A DNA stretch of 53,463 nt from an uncultured Opitutia bacterium (GTDB lineage: Bacteria; Verrucomicrobiota; Verrucomicrobiia; Opitutales; Opitutaceae). The stretch is from NCBI GenBank assembly GCA_903820035.1, contig CAIJFT010000069.1, positions 1-53,463 of the forward strand, read 5' to 3'. Of this stretch, positions 18,660 to 28,780 are shown one piece after another (position 1 is the stretch's first letter; each line of letters begins with the position of its first letter). The notes beneath the pieces were generated by a model. The model searched no databases. It saw only the letters and a list, made by a program, of their open reading frames with translations, and was not told the DNA's origin. A program made the position numbers and the translations under genes.

Positions 18660-20045
18660 CTAGGCGGGGATGCGGACCGTGAAGCGGGCTCCGCCGCCGG
18701 GGTTGTCGTCGACCGAAACCGTGCCGCCGTGGGCTTCCGCGATCGCCTTGACCATGCTCAGGCCGAGGCCGAGCCCGCGCTGGGAGCGGCTGGCGTCGCC
18801 CCGATAAAGGCGGCGGAAAATAGCCTCGCGCTCCGCGGGAGGGACCCCAGGGCCGCTGTCGGCGATGATGATGACAGCGGCGTTGGGCTCGTGGCGGACG
18901 GCGACGGTGACCCGGCCCTCGGGCGGCGTGTACTTCAGCGCGTTGTCGACGAGGTTATTGATCGCCTGGCCGAGGCGGATGGCATCGACGGCGGCCTCGA
19001 CCGGCTCGGGCTGGAGGAGCGTGACGGCGATACGTTTCTCCTCCGCCACTTCGCGGTAAAGGTCGATCGCGCGTTCCGTAAGTGAGCGCACATCGCTCCG
19101 GTCACGATTCAATTGGAGCACGCCGGCTTCGGCCGCGGAGATGTCGAGCAGGGTTTCCAGCAAGTGCAGCAACCGGTCGGACTCGTTCACGCAATCGGCG
19201 AGGGCGGCGCGGGCCTCGGCCGGATCGCCCGAGTCCTGTAACGCGAGCTCGGCCGAGCCGCGCAGCCGCGTGATCGGGGTGCGCAAGTCGTGGGCGAGGT
19301 TGTCGAGCGTCTCGCGGAGTACACGCACATGCGCGGCGTTTTTGTCGAGGAGGGTGTTGAGCTGGAGGACCAATTGCGCGAGTTCGCCGCGGCCATTCGG
19401 ACCGGGGACCCGCGCGGTGAGGTCGCCGGTCTCGAGGATGCGGCGGGCGGTGGCGGACACCGCGCGGAGCGGTCGGGTGGCGCGCCAGGCGAGGAACGTG
19501 CCGGCGACAAACGAGAGGATCAGCGCGGCGGCGCCGACACCGGCGAACGCGGTGCGTAAGGGAGAAAGCAGGACGGCACGGCTGTCGAGGAGCCGGCCGA
19601 CCTGCAGTTGCCACTCGTTGGGCCAGCGGCGGGTGGCGATGGTGTAGTCGCGCAGCGCGTTTTGCGGGAGCCGCAACGTTTGAATCTCGCGCTGGTAGGT
19701 AAAGGCGCCGAGCGGGATTTGTTGGATCTGGGTCTCGACCCAGTCGGTGGGCCACTTCTCGTAGACGGCGACCCCGTCGGGGCGGATGAGGCGGACAAAA
19801 AACGAGCGCGAGTTGGGTGACGAATCGCTGTCAGCCCGCGTGCGCAGGGCCGCGAGGTTGCCGCGTTCGAAGGTGGCGGCAAGTTCCTCGGTCTGCTGGA
19901 CCAGGGCTCCCCGCTCGCGTTGATCAAGGGCGTCGGCGAGGAGCCAATACAGGGCGCCGAAAAGAAGCGCCGAACAAAACGCGAAGACGGCGGCGTATTG
20001 CAGCGCAAGCCGCAGGGCGAGGGACTGGCGCAGCCGCTCAAACAT
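18660..20045 (-). CDS. Two-component sensor histidine kinase
   Basis: A 461-residue inner-membrane kinase. The first membrane helix is about residues 15-37 and the second about 166-188 ('FAGVGAAALILSFVAGTFLA'), enclosing a periplasmic sensor of about 125 residues without a named domain. HAMP follows (about 189-240). The HisKA H-box 'NLAHDLRTPITRLRG' puts the phosphorylated residue at His252. The HATPase domain has 'INNLVDNALKYTPP' (N box), 'IIADSGPGVPP' (G1) and 'RGLGLGLSMVKAIAEAHGG' (G2). The order 'DxRTP' and overall size resemble heavy-metal or envelope-stress kinases, but the signal is unknown. It overlaps the response-regulator gene by 8 bp, so the two are translated together. Confidence 0.93.
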   Translation of the reverse strand: MFERLRQSLALRLALQYAAVFAFCSALLFGALYWLLADALDQRERGALVQQTEELAATFERGNLAALRTRADSDSSPNSRSFFVRLIRPDGVAVYEKWPTDWVETQIQQIPLGAFTYQREIQTLRLPQNALRDYTIATRRWPNEWQLQVGRLLDSRAVLLSPLRTAFAGVGAAALILSFVAGTFLAWRATRPLRAVSATARRILETGDLTARVPGPNGRGELAQLVLQLNTLLDKNAAHVRVLRETLDNLAHDLRTPITRLRGSAELALQDSGDPAEARAALADCVNESDRLLHLLETLLDISAAEAGVLQLNRDRSDVRSLTERAIDLYREVAEEKRIAVTLLQPEPVEAAVDAIRLGQAINNLVDNALKYTPPEGRVTVAVRHEPNAAVIIIADSGPGVPPAEREAIFRRLYRGDASRSQRGLGLGLSMVKAIAEAHGGTVSVDDNPGGGARFTVRIPA

Positions 20046-20715
20046 GGCCGTGGGGGCGGAACGTATAGCCGACGCCGCGCACCGTCTCGATGCGCTTGTG
20101 GTCCGGGTCGATCTTGGCGCGGAGGCGGGACATCACCACGTCGACGACATTCGTTTGCGGATCGAAGCTGTAGTCCCACACGTGCTCGAGGATCATCGTC
20201 TTGCTCACCGGCCGGCCGGCATGGCGGAGGAGAAAGCCGAGGAGCGAGAATTCGCGCGGCTGGAGTTCGACGAGTTCATCGGCGCAGCGCACTTCGCGGG
20301 AGACCAGGTCGAGGGAGATATCGCCGGCGACCAGCCGCGTCGACTCGGGGGCGGAGGTGGCGCGGCGGATCAGGGCCTGGACGCGGGCGAGCAGTTCGGA
20401 AAACGCAAAGGGCTTCGTGAGGTAGTCGTCACCGCCGGCTTGGAGGCCTTTGATGCGGTCGTCGACGGAGCTCTTGGCGCTGAGAAAGAGGACGGGGAGC
20501 GGCCGCCGCGCGGCGCGGAGTCGTTTGACGAGGCTGATGCCGTCCAGCTGCGGTAGCATGACGTCGACGATCGCGGTGTCGTAATCAGTCGAGTCGGCGA
20601 GGGCCAGCCCGGTCTCGCCGTCGGGCGCATGATCGACGGCGTACCCGGCCTGTTTGAGTCCGCGGACGACGAACGTGGCGATCTTGGCATCATCTTCGAC
20701 GACGAGGACGCGCAT
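20038..20715 (-). CDS. OmpR/PhoB-family response regulator
   Basis: A 225-residue DNA-binding regulator. The receiver domain begins 'MRVLVVEDDAKIATFVVRG', with acidic pair Glu8/Asp9, phospho-acceptor Asp51 in 'AIVDVMLPQLDG' and the conserved Lys near 'TKPFAFSELLARVQALIRR'. The winged-helix output domain has 'LQPREFSLLGFLLRHAGRPV' and ends 'KIDPDHKRIETVRGVGYTF', typical of OmpR/PhoB. It acts with the overlapping kinase. The open frame runs further upstream, but the ATG at 20715 gives the exact receiver N-terminus. Upstream on the same strand is htrA, separated by 121 bp with a strong hairpin, so the pair probably has its own promoter; htrA is a plausible target. Confidence 0.94.
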   Translation of the reverse strand: MRVLVVEDDAKIATFVVRGLKQAGYAVDHAPDGETGLALADSTDYDTAIVDVMLPQLDGISLVKRLRAARRPLPVLFLSAKSSVDDRIKGLQAGGDDYLTKPFAFSELLARVQALIRRATSAPESTRLVAGDISLDLVSREVRCADELVELQPREFSLLGFLLRHAGRPVSKTMILEHVWDYSFDPQTNVVDVVMSRLRAKIDPDHKRIETVRGVGYTFRPHGHV

Positions 20716-20768
20716 GGTGGGGAGCGATGGTGAGGGTGGTGGCGGTTGGAAAAGACGGGACGCGCAAG

Positions 20769-20798
20769 GGCCCCGGGTTCCACAACGAACCCGGGGCC
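20769..20798 (-). terminator. Perfect hairpin after htrA
   Basis: GGCCCCGGGTTC (20769-20780) and GAACCCGGGGCC (20787-20798) form a 12-bp stem with a 6-nt loop. It lies about 40 bp beyond the htrA stop and upstream of the response regulator. No run of T follows, so Rho-independent action is uncertain. Confidence 0.6.
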
Positions 20799-20836
20799 GG
20801 CGCCTAGACACACAACCAAACCAAATGAAGCGGGGA

Positions 20837-22363
<1,527 letters not shown>

Positions 22364-22639
22364 GGTGGTTGGAAGTGAGACCATGATGCCATGGGGGGAT
22401 GGCGGGATCCTTTCTTGGGGATTACAGAAATGTAAGGTTGAGCGTCGGGCGCGGTGGGGCCACGCAGTATACGGAACGACACGGAACGACACGGAACGAA
22501 GACGGGGTCGGGTGTTCCGTCGGAGTGGAGGCCTGGGCGCCGCCTGCGCGTCTCCGAAGCCCTGCCCGTGAGCGCACGGATGACATTATGTGCGCGGGAT
22601 CCCTGTGCTCACGGCAGGGCCACGGGGAAATTCGGGCAC
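22364..22639. other. Intergenic region between korB and htrA with 10-bp tandem repeat
   Basis: Contains no gene I can support. It has three near-identical tandem 10-mers, ACGGAACGAC (22471-22480 and 22481-22490) and ACGGAACGAA (22491-22500). The htrA promoter must lie here, but no clear -35/-10 was found. The remainder is ordinary GC-rich sequence. Confidence 0.6.
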
Positions 22640-22672
22640 AAAAAAGCCCCGTGTCTGGGGGACGCGGGGCTT
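22640..22672 (-). terminator. Rho-independent terminator of the kor operon
   Basis: On the minus strand, AAGCCCCGCG is followed after a short loop by a matching CACGGGGCTT and then a run of six T (22645-22640). It lies 23 bp past the korB stop and has the full hairpin-plus-U-tract form. Confidence 0.85.
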
Positions 22673-22694
22673 GGAAGGTTAGACTCGATTTCGC

Positions 22695-23639
22695 TTAGCG
22701 CAGCTTGGCGAAGGTCGACTGGAGGACTTGCAGGTCGGTTGCGCCCTTCGTGCGTTCCTTGGCCTTGGCGATGATGTCGGCTTCGAGCTCGTTCTTCGTC
22801 TTGCGCTGGTTGGTCTCGTAAAACACGCCAAAGGAGCCCGGCCAGGATTCGCTCGCGAGCTTGAACGCGGCGACTTCGTCGGTGACGTCGTGGCGGTTGG
22901 CGTCCTCAGGGGAGCCGTCGTGCTTCTTTTCGTCGACGAGTTTCCAGGAGCCGCCCTTGCGGGGGATGGCGGCATCGAACGCGCCCTCGAAGAATTCAAC
23001 GCACTCCGACAGAATTTCGACGACCGAGAAGCCCTTATGCTTGGCGGCGCGCAGCATCATTTCGGTCATGTGATTGACCTGCGTGGCGTGGCTGCGGGCG
23101 ATGAAGGTCGCACCGCTGTTCAGCAGCGTGCGCATCGGGTTGATCGGCTGGTCGATCGCGCCCCAAGGGTCGGTCTTCGACTTGAAGCCGATCGGCGACG
23201 TCGGGGACGTCTGCTTCTTGGTCAGGCCGTACACCGAATTATCCATAATGACGTACGTCAGGTTTGGATTCTTGCGTGCGGTGTGGACGAGATGGTTGCC
23301 GCCGATCGAGAAGCCGTCGCCGTCGCCGCCGAAGACGAAGACGTGGAGGTCGTCGTTGCCGAGGCTAATGCCGGCGGAGAACGGGAGGGCGCGGCCGTGG
23401 ATGAAGTGACCGCCGTGGGTGTTGACGAAGTACGGGAAGCGCGACGAGCAGCCGATACCGGCGAACGTCACGATCTTCTCGTGCGGGTATTGGAGCTTTT
23501 CGAGGGCGCGATAAAACGACGCGAGCACCGCGAAGTCGCCACAGCCGGGGCACCACGTCGGGTGGTCGGCGGTGAGGGCCTTCTTGGTGAGGGGAGCGCC
23601 GGGCGCCGGGGGCGGGGAGACGAGAGTGGCGGAAGACAT
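22695..23639 (-). CDS. korB: 2-oxoacid:ferredoxin oxidoreductase, beta subunit
   Basis: A 314-residue thiamine-pyrophosphate subunit. TPP binding is shown by 'FGGDGDGFSIGGNHLVH' followed by 'IMDNSVYGLTKKQ'. Four cysteines match the [4Fe-4S] ligands of this family: Cys30 and Cys33 in 'TWCPGCGDF', Cys64 in 'AGIGCSSR' and Cys213 in 'ILSECVEFFEG'. There is no separate ferredoxin domain. With KorA it oxidatively decarboxylates 2-oxoglutarate (or possibly another 2-oxoacid) to the CoA ester with reduction of ferredoxin; the direction may be reversed in reductive metabolism. It follows korA by 44 bp on the same strand and ends in a strong terminator, so the operon is korA-korB. Confidence 0.9.
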   Translation of the reverse strand: MSSATLVSPPPAPGAPLTKKALTADHPTWCPGCGDFAVLASFYRALEKLQYPHEKIVTFAGIGCSSRFPYFVNTHGGHFIHGRALPFSAGISLGNDDLHVFVFGGDGDGFSIGGNHLVHTARKNPNLTYVIMDNSVYGLTKKQTSPTSPIGFKSKTDPWGAIDQPINPMRTLLNSGATFIARSHATQVNHMTEMMLRAAKHKGFSVVEILSECVEFFEGAFDAAIPRKGGSWKLVDEKKHDGSPEDANRHDVTDEVAAFKLASESWPGSFGVFYETNQRKTKNELEADIIAKAKERTKGATDLQVLQSTFAKLR

Positions 23640-23683
23640 TTTCGTACGTATTTTGAAAGGTGGTGATTCCGGAGTGGGCGCGC

Positions 23684-25561
23684 TCAGCGGGCCGCGAGGG
23701 CGCTGGGGCGGGAGGTGGCAAGCGTGGCATCGAGGGCGGTGCTCTCGATGTGCTTGGCGACGCCGGCGACGAGCTCGCTGACCTTGAAGCTCAAGCCGTC
23801 GGTTTTGGCCACGCTGACGATCGCCGGATTGGCGTACCGCCCGCGTAGCATCGTGGCGAATTGACCGAAGCCGTAGACGCCCTCGTCGTTGAGTTCGGCG
23901 ACCACGATCTTGTGGTAGCGCTTGAAGATTTCCTCGAGGCCGTTTGGCAACGGATGCACATGGCGGATGTGGAGGTGCCCGGCCTTGATGCCGGCGGCGC
24001 GCACGCGGACGAGTGCTTCCTTGGCGGGACCCCAGGTGGAGCCCCAGGTGACCAGCAAGACTTCGCCGGCGGAGTCGCCGTTGAGCTCGGGCGCGGGGAG
24101 GCTGGCGGCGAGCGTCTTGATCTTCTCGCGGCGCTTCGCGTTCATCTGGGTGTGCAGCTTCGAGCTGCCGGTCGGGTGGCCCATTTCGTCGTGCTCGAGA
24201 CCGGTGACAGTCGGGTACTTGCCAGTGAGAACCTTGGAGCCGGCCGGCGCGTGGTGCGTGATAGCGTCGAGCGGGTAGGGCTTGAAGGTGGCCGGGCGGT
24301 CGGAGAGGTCCGCGCCGGGCTTCTGCATGAGCTTGGCCAGATCGGGTTCCTCAAAGACTTCGATGCGGGACGATAGACCCTGATCGGTCAGGATGAGCAC
24401 CGGCGTGCTGTATTCGCGGGCGATGCGGCAGGCCTCGATGGCGATGTAATAACAGTCTTCGACGTTCTTCGGGGCGAGGACGACGCGCGGCGTGTCGCCG
24501 TGGCTGCCGTAGATCGCCTGCATGAGATCGGATTGCTCGACGTTGGTGGGCATGCCGGTCGAGGGGCCACCGCGCTGTACGTTGACGACGATGAGCGGCA
24601 TTTCCGCCATCGTGGCCCAGCCGAGGGCTTCCATCTTGAGCGAAAGGCCCGGGCCGGAGCTGCCGGTGATGGCCAGGTTACCGGTGAACGAGAAACCGAG
24701 GGCCGTGGAGATGGCGGCGATTTCGTCTTCGCACTGCACGAAAATGCCACCGTATTTCGGCAGTTCGGTGCGGAGGGTCTCCATGATGGAGGACCAAGGG
24801 GTGATCGGGTAACCGGCGCCATGGCGCACGCCGGCGGTGAGCAGGCCGTAGGCGATGGCGGTGTTGCCATCGAGGGTGACCTGCGGGCGACCGGTGGCGA
24901 TCGCCGCCTTTTCCACCGCGTCAAAACGATAAAAGAGGTCGCTGAGGTTATTCTGCGGCCAGGCGTAACCGGCGTCGAACGCGAGCATGGCGTTACGGAC
25001 GACGTCCTCGTTCTTGCCGCCGAAACGCTCCTTGATCAGGGTCGCGAGCTTCTGGACATCGAGGTCGAAGATGCGGGCGATGACTCCGAGCACGTAGATA
25101 TTCTTGCCCTTGTCCTTCGAGGTGCCGCCGACGGCCTCGACGGTGCCGGTCGTGATGGGCACGGCGATCTGGGTGAAGCGCTTGTCTTCGGCGTTCGGCG
25201 TGACGTGATCCGAATCGTACAGAAGTACGCCGCCCGGGCGCAGGGAAGAGATATGGGCGTCGTAACTGTGCTGGTAAAACGCCACCAGCATGTCGGAACG
25301 GTCGCCCGCCGACAGGATGTCGCCGGTGCCCATGCGGACTTGGAAGATGGACGGGCCGCCCGAAATCGTGGACGGAATCGTCATGTACGTCATGACGTCC
25401 TGGTCGCTGCGACCGGCGAGACGCGCGAGGAAGCCGCCGATGGATTGGATACCGTCTTGCGAGTTACCGGCGAGTCGGATGACTACGTCTTGAATGGACC
25501 GGGGGGCGCTGGCGGAACCGGCGGAGCCACCCTGAGTTTCGGGAGTATTTGGGCTGACCAT
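23684..25561 (-). CDS. korA: 2-oxoacid:ferredoxin oxidoreductase, fused gamma-alpha subunit
   Basis: A 625-residue subunit. Residues about 22-215 form the gamma domain ('LAGNSQDGIQSIGGFLARLA'), and the alpha part begins near 225. 'GYPITPWSSIMETL' (about 250-263) and 'QCEDEIAAISTALGFSFTG' are signature segments of the alpha pyrimidine-binding domain; the conserved 'STGMPTNVEQSDL' loop follows. The C-terminal domain has 'LPNGLEEIFKRYHKIVVAEL'. The gamma-alpha fusion with separate beta subunit is the KorAB/OFOR type. The ATG at 25561 is the first in frame. No ribosome site is evident. Distinguishing 2-oxoglutarate from pyruvate as substrate is not possible by eye, though the size and fusion favour Kor. 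Confidence 0.9.
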   Translation of the reverse strand: MVSPNTPETQGGSAGSASAPRSIQDVVIRLAGNSQDGIQSIGGFLARLAGRSDQDVMTYMTIPSTISGGPSIFQVRMGTGDILSAGDRSDMLVAFYQHSYDAHISSLRPGGVLLYDSDHVTPNAEDKRFTQIAVPITTGTVEAVGGTSKDKGKNIYVLGVIARIFDLDVQKLATLIKERFGGKNEDVVRNAMLAFDAGYAWPQNNLSDLFYRFDAVEKAAIATGRPQVTLDGNTAIAYGLLTAGVRHGAGYPITPWSSIMETLRTELPKYGGIFVQCEDEIAAISTALGFSFTGNLAITGSSGPGLSLKMEALGWATMAEMPLIVVNVQRGGPSTGMPTNVEQSDLMQAIYGSHGDTPRVVLAPKNVEDCYYIAIEACRIAREYSTPVLILTDQGLSSRIEVFEEPDLAKLMQKPGADLSDRPATFKPYPLDAITHHAPAGSKVLTGKYPTVTGLEHDEMGHPTGSSKLHTQMNAKRREKIKTLAASLPAPELNGDSAGEVLLVTWGSTWGPAKEALVRVRAAGIKAGHLHIRHVHPLPNGLEEIFKRYHKIVVAELNDEGVYGFGQFATMLRGRYANPAIVSVAKTDGLSFKVSELVAGVAKHIESTALDATLATSRPSALAAR

Positions 25562-25918
25562 GAGATAGAAGGGGAAGAAGGTGCCTGGGTGAAATCAGGG
25601 AGTCAACGGGCCGCATGCCCTATCCGTGTTGATAAGAACAAATAAGGACGCTGGGCCGCGGCAGAAGCGGTCATTATGTTGAACGCAAAATAGGCCCAAT
25701 CGAAAGACAAAAGGATCCCGGCTGCGATTTTAGGCATCTTCCGCCAGAGCTTCGGCCGTCCCGCCTTTGGCCCATCTAATAACCGGCGCCGAGCAACCCG
25801 GCAGCTAGGGCAGGTGTCCGGTCCGCGGCGACCCACCTCCTCACCCGCGCTCCTGCGCGGGCCTCGGGCACGGGCTTGCCAACGTGCAAGGTGGAGCGTG
25901 CGGCGGAATGACTCCGCC
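25562..25918. other. Intergenic region upstream of kor operon
   Basis: 357 bp with no convincing gene. Its korA-proximal end (about 25600-25750) is the most AT-rich part and should carry the korA promoter. At the other end, CCCGCGC-TCCT-GCGCGGG (25844-25861) and GGCGGA-ATGAC-TCCGCC (about 25900-25918) are short hairpins, the second directly after the lactonase stop and possibly its terminator. Confidence 0.5.
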
Positions 25919-27049
25919 CTAGTCGCAAAACAGCACGCACACGCAACTCGACACGTCCGCGGTGTGCGGGGTCCGGCTCAGCCGGCCGGTAGTCGGGTCG
26001 ATGCGGAAAACCGTCAAGAGCGGAGTATCCTGATGGCCGCACACCAGCCATCTGCCGTTCGGCGAGAGCGCGAAGTTGCGCGGGCTTTTCCCGCCGGTAG
26101 GTACGATTGCGATGGGCTGGTGCCCGCTGACGCCGCCGGCTGGATCGAGGGCAAAAACGGCGATGCTGTCGTGTCCGCGGTTGGAGCCGTAAATAAAACG
26201 GCCGTTAGGGTGGACCCGGATCTCGGCGGTCGTGTTCGCTGCGGTGAAATCGGCCGGAAGTGTCGGCGCGATTTTGACGGGGGTCAGCGCGCCGCGGGCG
26301 GCGTCGTAATCGTATGCGGCAATCGTGTTGGCGAGTTCGTTGATCGCATATCCGCGGCGCCCGTCCGGGCTGAACTTGAAGTGCCGCGGGCCGGCGCCGG
26401 GCGCCGTGGCGACAAAGGGCGGCACGGCGGGCGACAGCCGGGCGTGGGCCGAATCGAGCGCGTAACTGTAAACGCGGTCGAGTCCGAGATCGGCGACGAT
26501 GACAAAGCGGTTGTCCGGAGCCAATGTCACGGAGTGCACGTGCGGTTTTTCCTGACGCGTCGGGTGCGGGCCGTGACCTTCGTGGCGGATGATCTGGGGC
26601 GCACCAAGCGAACCGTCGGGTTGAATGGCCAGAGCGGCGACGAAGCCGTCGCGGTAGTTCGCCGCGAGCAACACGCGGCCGGTCGCATCGACCGCGAGAT
26701 GGCTCGGCGGGTTCGCGGCGGGCGCGGCGGGGGCCGGCAGCGGGGTGAGGTCGCCGCCGGTGGAGTCGACGGCAAAGCCACGGGCCTGGGCGGTGGTGCC
26801 GTCGATGGCGTAGAGGTATTTGCGATCAGGAGACAGCGCCAGCCAGGCGGGATCGGTGGCGGTCGCGGCGAGCTGCGGCACGGAGAGTGCGCCGGTGTCG
26901 TCGTCGAGCCGGACGCGGTAGATGCCTTTGCTCGGGCCTTTCGCGGTGTAAGTGCCGAGGAAAATCAAGTGGGAGGACGCCATGCAGGAAGTGAGGACGA
27001 GGAGTGAGGCTGACGCACCACCCGCGAGGTGGCGGAGGAGGCGGATCAT
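25919..27049 (-). CDS. Lactonase-family beta-propeller lipoprotein
   Basis: A 376-residue seven-bladed propeller of the 6-phosphogluconolactonase/lactonase family (PF10282). The mature part opens '[20 protein letters not shown]', with family repeats such as '[17 protein letters not shown]', '[18 protein letters not shown]', '[20 protein letters not shown]' and '[20 protein letters not shown]'. The N-terminus is a signal peptide ending in LTSC, which fits a lipobox, so the protein is probably membrane-anchored outside the cytoplasm and not acting on cytosolic 6-phosphogluconolactone. The start codon overlaps the tdk stop (ATGA), so the gene is translationally coupled to thymidine kinase. The true substrate is unknown. 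Confidence 0.87.
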   Translation of the reverse strand: MIRLLRHLAGGASASLLVLTSCMASSHLIFLGTYTAKGPSKGIYRVRLDDDTGALSVPQLAATATDPAWLALSPDRKYLYAIDGTTAQARGFAVDSTGGDLTPLPAPAAPAANPPSHLAVDATGRVLLAANYRDGFVAALAIQPDGSLGAPQIIRHEGHGPHPTRQEKPHVHSVTLAPDNRFVIVADLGLDRVYSYALDSAHARLSPAVPPFVATAPGAGPRHFKFSPDGRRGYAINELANTIAAYDYDAARGALTPVKIAPTLPADFTAANTTAEIRVHPNGRFIYGSNRGHDSIAVFALDPAGGVSGHQPIAIVPTGGKSPRNFALSPNGRWLVCGHQDTPLLTVFRIDPTTGRLSRTPHTADVSSCVCVLFCD

Positions 27050-27696
27050 GGGCCGGGACCGGAAGGGGGGAACGGATGCCCGGTCTGGGCGGTCGGGGAG
27101 GGGGGCAGGGCGATGATGTGGCCGGCGCGGGCCTCCTTGAAATGGCGGCGGCACATGGCGACGTAGCGGTCGTTGCCGCCGACTTCCACCTGGGCTCCCT
27201 CTTGGATCGCCTTGCCGTGGCGATCGACCCGTAGGTTCATCGTGGCCTTCCGGCCGCACTGGCAAATGGTCTTCAGCTCCGTGAGGTCGTCGGCCAGCGC
27301 CAACAACGCCGCGCTGCCGGGAAAGAGCTTGCCCTTGAAGTCCGTGCGCAGGCCGTAGCACAGCACGGGAATGTCGAGCGTGTCGGCGACCTCGGTCAGT
27401 TGCCACACCTGCTCTTCCGAAAGGAATTGGGCCTCGTCGACCAACACGCAGGCGATGGAGTTGGCGTGGTGTTCGTGCTGCACGCGCAGCAGGATATTTT
27501 CTCCGGCGGAGACCGGTAGCGCGCTCGAACGCAGGCCGATCCGCGACTCGATCCGGCCGGTGCCGTAACGCGTGTCGATCGAGGGGGTGAGCAGCAGCGT
27601 ACGCATCCCCCGTTCGCGATAATTGTAGCTCGATTGGAGCAACACGGTGCTCTTGCCGGCGTTCATCGCCGCATAGTAAAAGTAAACCTTGGCCAT
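27046..27696 (-). CDS. tdk: Thymidine kinase, type II
   Basis: A 216-residue enzyme that phosphorylates thymidine to dTMP with ATP for pyrimidine salvage. The P-loop is 'AAMNAGKST' (about 9-17), the catalytic Glu88 lies in '[10 protein letters not shown]', and the lasso loop is '[15 protein letters not shown]'. Zinc ligands are Cys145 and Cys147 ('[11 protein letters not shown]') with Cys182 and His185 ('CRRHF'), as in bacterial type II enzymes of E. coli kind. The C-terminus is proline-rich and longer than usual. I chose the ATG at 27696 over the one five codons upstream because family similarity starts at '[16 protein letters not shown]'. It is followed by the overlapping lactonase gene and divergent from the hydrolase gene. 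Confidence 0.95.
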   Translation of the reverse strand: MAKVYFYYAAMNAGKSTVLLQSSYNYRERGMRTLLLTPSIDTRYGTGRIESRIGLRSSALPVSAGENILLRVQHEHHANSIACVLVDEAQFLSEEQVWQLTEVADTLDIPVLCYGLRTDFKGKLFPGSAALLALADDLTELKTICQCGRKATMNLRVDRHGKAIQEGAQVEVGGNDRYVAMCRRHFKEARAGHIIALPPSPTAQTGHPFPPSGPGP

Positions 27697-27815
27697 GGGA
27701 AACGGGGGCACCGTAGTGACCCCGGAACGAAAATCGATATTTCCCTGCGCCGGTCGCCGGACTTTTTCGGGTTTTGATTTGCCACTGCGCGTCGGTCGCC
27801 CGTGTTTCCCTCCCC

Positions 27816-28640
27816 ATGAAGAAGACGTTTTATCCCCTCCGTCTTTGGTTCCTCCTCGCCGCCCTGGGCCCCGGGTTGCCGGCGGCCGAGACCGTGACCG
27901 CGCCTGCGCGCGCGACCGGGATCGTGCGTTCCCAGTGGAACGGTTTCGAACGGCTCGATTTCACCGTCGAGGGGCGCGCCTGCCTCCTGGTCCTGCCGGC
28001 GAGCCCGGCCCCGGCCCGGCCCTGGATCTGGCGCACCGAGTTCTTTGGCCACGAGCCGCAGACGGACCTGGCGCTGTTGGCCCGCGGGTGGCACGTCGCC
28101 TACATGGACGCCAGGAATATGTACGGCGGGCCCAAGGCCATGGCGTTGTTCGGCTCGTTCTACGCGCACCTCATCGCGCACTATCAACTGTCACGCCGCA
28201 CCGTACTCGAGGGCTTCAGCCGCGGCGGACTTTATGCGGTGAACTTCGCCGCGACCCACCCTGCGAGGGTGGCCGCACTTTATCTCGACGCGCCGGTGCT
28301 CGACATCCGCAGCTGGCCCGGGCGCAACCGAGCCGCCAAGGAATGGGCCGAGTGCCTCGAAGCCTACGGTCTGAACGAAGCCACGCTGCTGAAGTTTCGC
28401 GGCAATCCGCTCGACCGTCTCGTCGCGCTTGCCGGCGGTAAGATCCCCGTCATTTCCGTTTGCGGCGATGCCGACAAGGTCGTGCCGCTCGAGGAAAATA
28501 CCGCCATAATGGAGCGGCGTTATCGTGAACTGGGCGGCACCATCGAAGTCATCCGTAAACCCGGCGTCGACCACCACCCGCACAGCTTGAAGGATCCGAC
28601 GCCGATCGTGGAGTTCCTGGTCCAGCACGCGAAGTTCTGA
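27816..28640 (+). CDS. Secreted alpha/beta hydrolase
   Basis: A 274-residue alpha/beta hydrolase with a signal peptide ([20 protein letters not shown]). The nucleophile elbow is '[11 protein letters not shown]', giving Ser135; the acid is Asp218 or Asp220 in '[12 protein letters not shown]', and the base is a histidine in 'GVDHHPHSL' (253/254). The length and elbow resemble prolyl oligopeptidase-like or carbohydrate esterase-like hydrolases exported by Verrucomicrobiota and Planctomycetota. Substrate unknown; an ester of a plant polysaccharide is plausible but not shown. It stands alone, divergent from tdk with 119 bp between starts. Confidence 0.8.
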   Translation: MKKTFYPLRLWFLLAALGPGLPAAETVTAPARATGIVRSQWNGFERLDFTVEGRACLLVLPASPAPARPWIWRTEFFGHEPQTDLALLARGWHVAYMDARNMYGGPKAMALFGSFYAHLIAHYQLSRRTVLEGFSRGGLYAVNFAATHPARVAALYLDAPVLDIRSWPGRNRAAKEWAECLEAYGLNEATLLKFRGNPLDRLVALAGGKIPVISVCGDADKVVPLEENTAIMERRYRELGGTIEVIRKPGVDHHPHSLKDPTPIVEFLVQHAKF

Positions 28641-28732
28641 GGCTTGACGCGTGAAGGGTTGAGGGAGGTGGGGCGGAACCTGTCGGCTCCGCCGGTGGCC
28701 GGGCTTTACGTTTCGCCCGACGGTCGGAAGCG

Positions 28733-28749
28733 CCCGCCCCACGGGCGGG
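28733..28749 (-). terminator. Short hairpin downstream of MFS transporter gene
   Basis: CCCGCCC-CAC-GGGCGGG forms a 7-bp GC stem with a 3-nt loop, 31 bp past the MFS stop on the minus strand. It lies in the convergent gap between the hydrolase and transporter genes and may serve either. Confidence 0.4.
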
Positions 28750-28780
28750 TCTGCAGCGGAGAGCGCGATCCCGCCTGCCC

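Noticed and set aside
25603-25836. 77-codon minus-strand frame upstream of korA
   Set aside because: No family match, no ribosome site, and it lies in the presumed korA promoter region.
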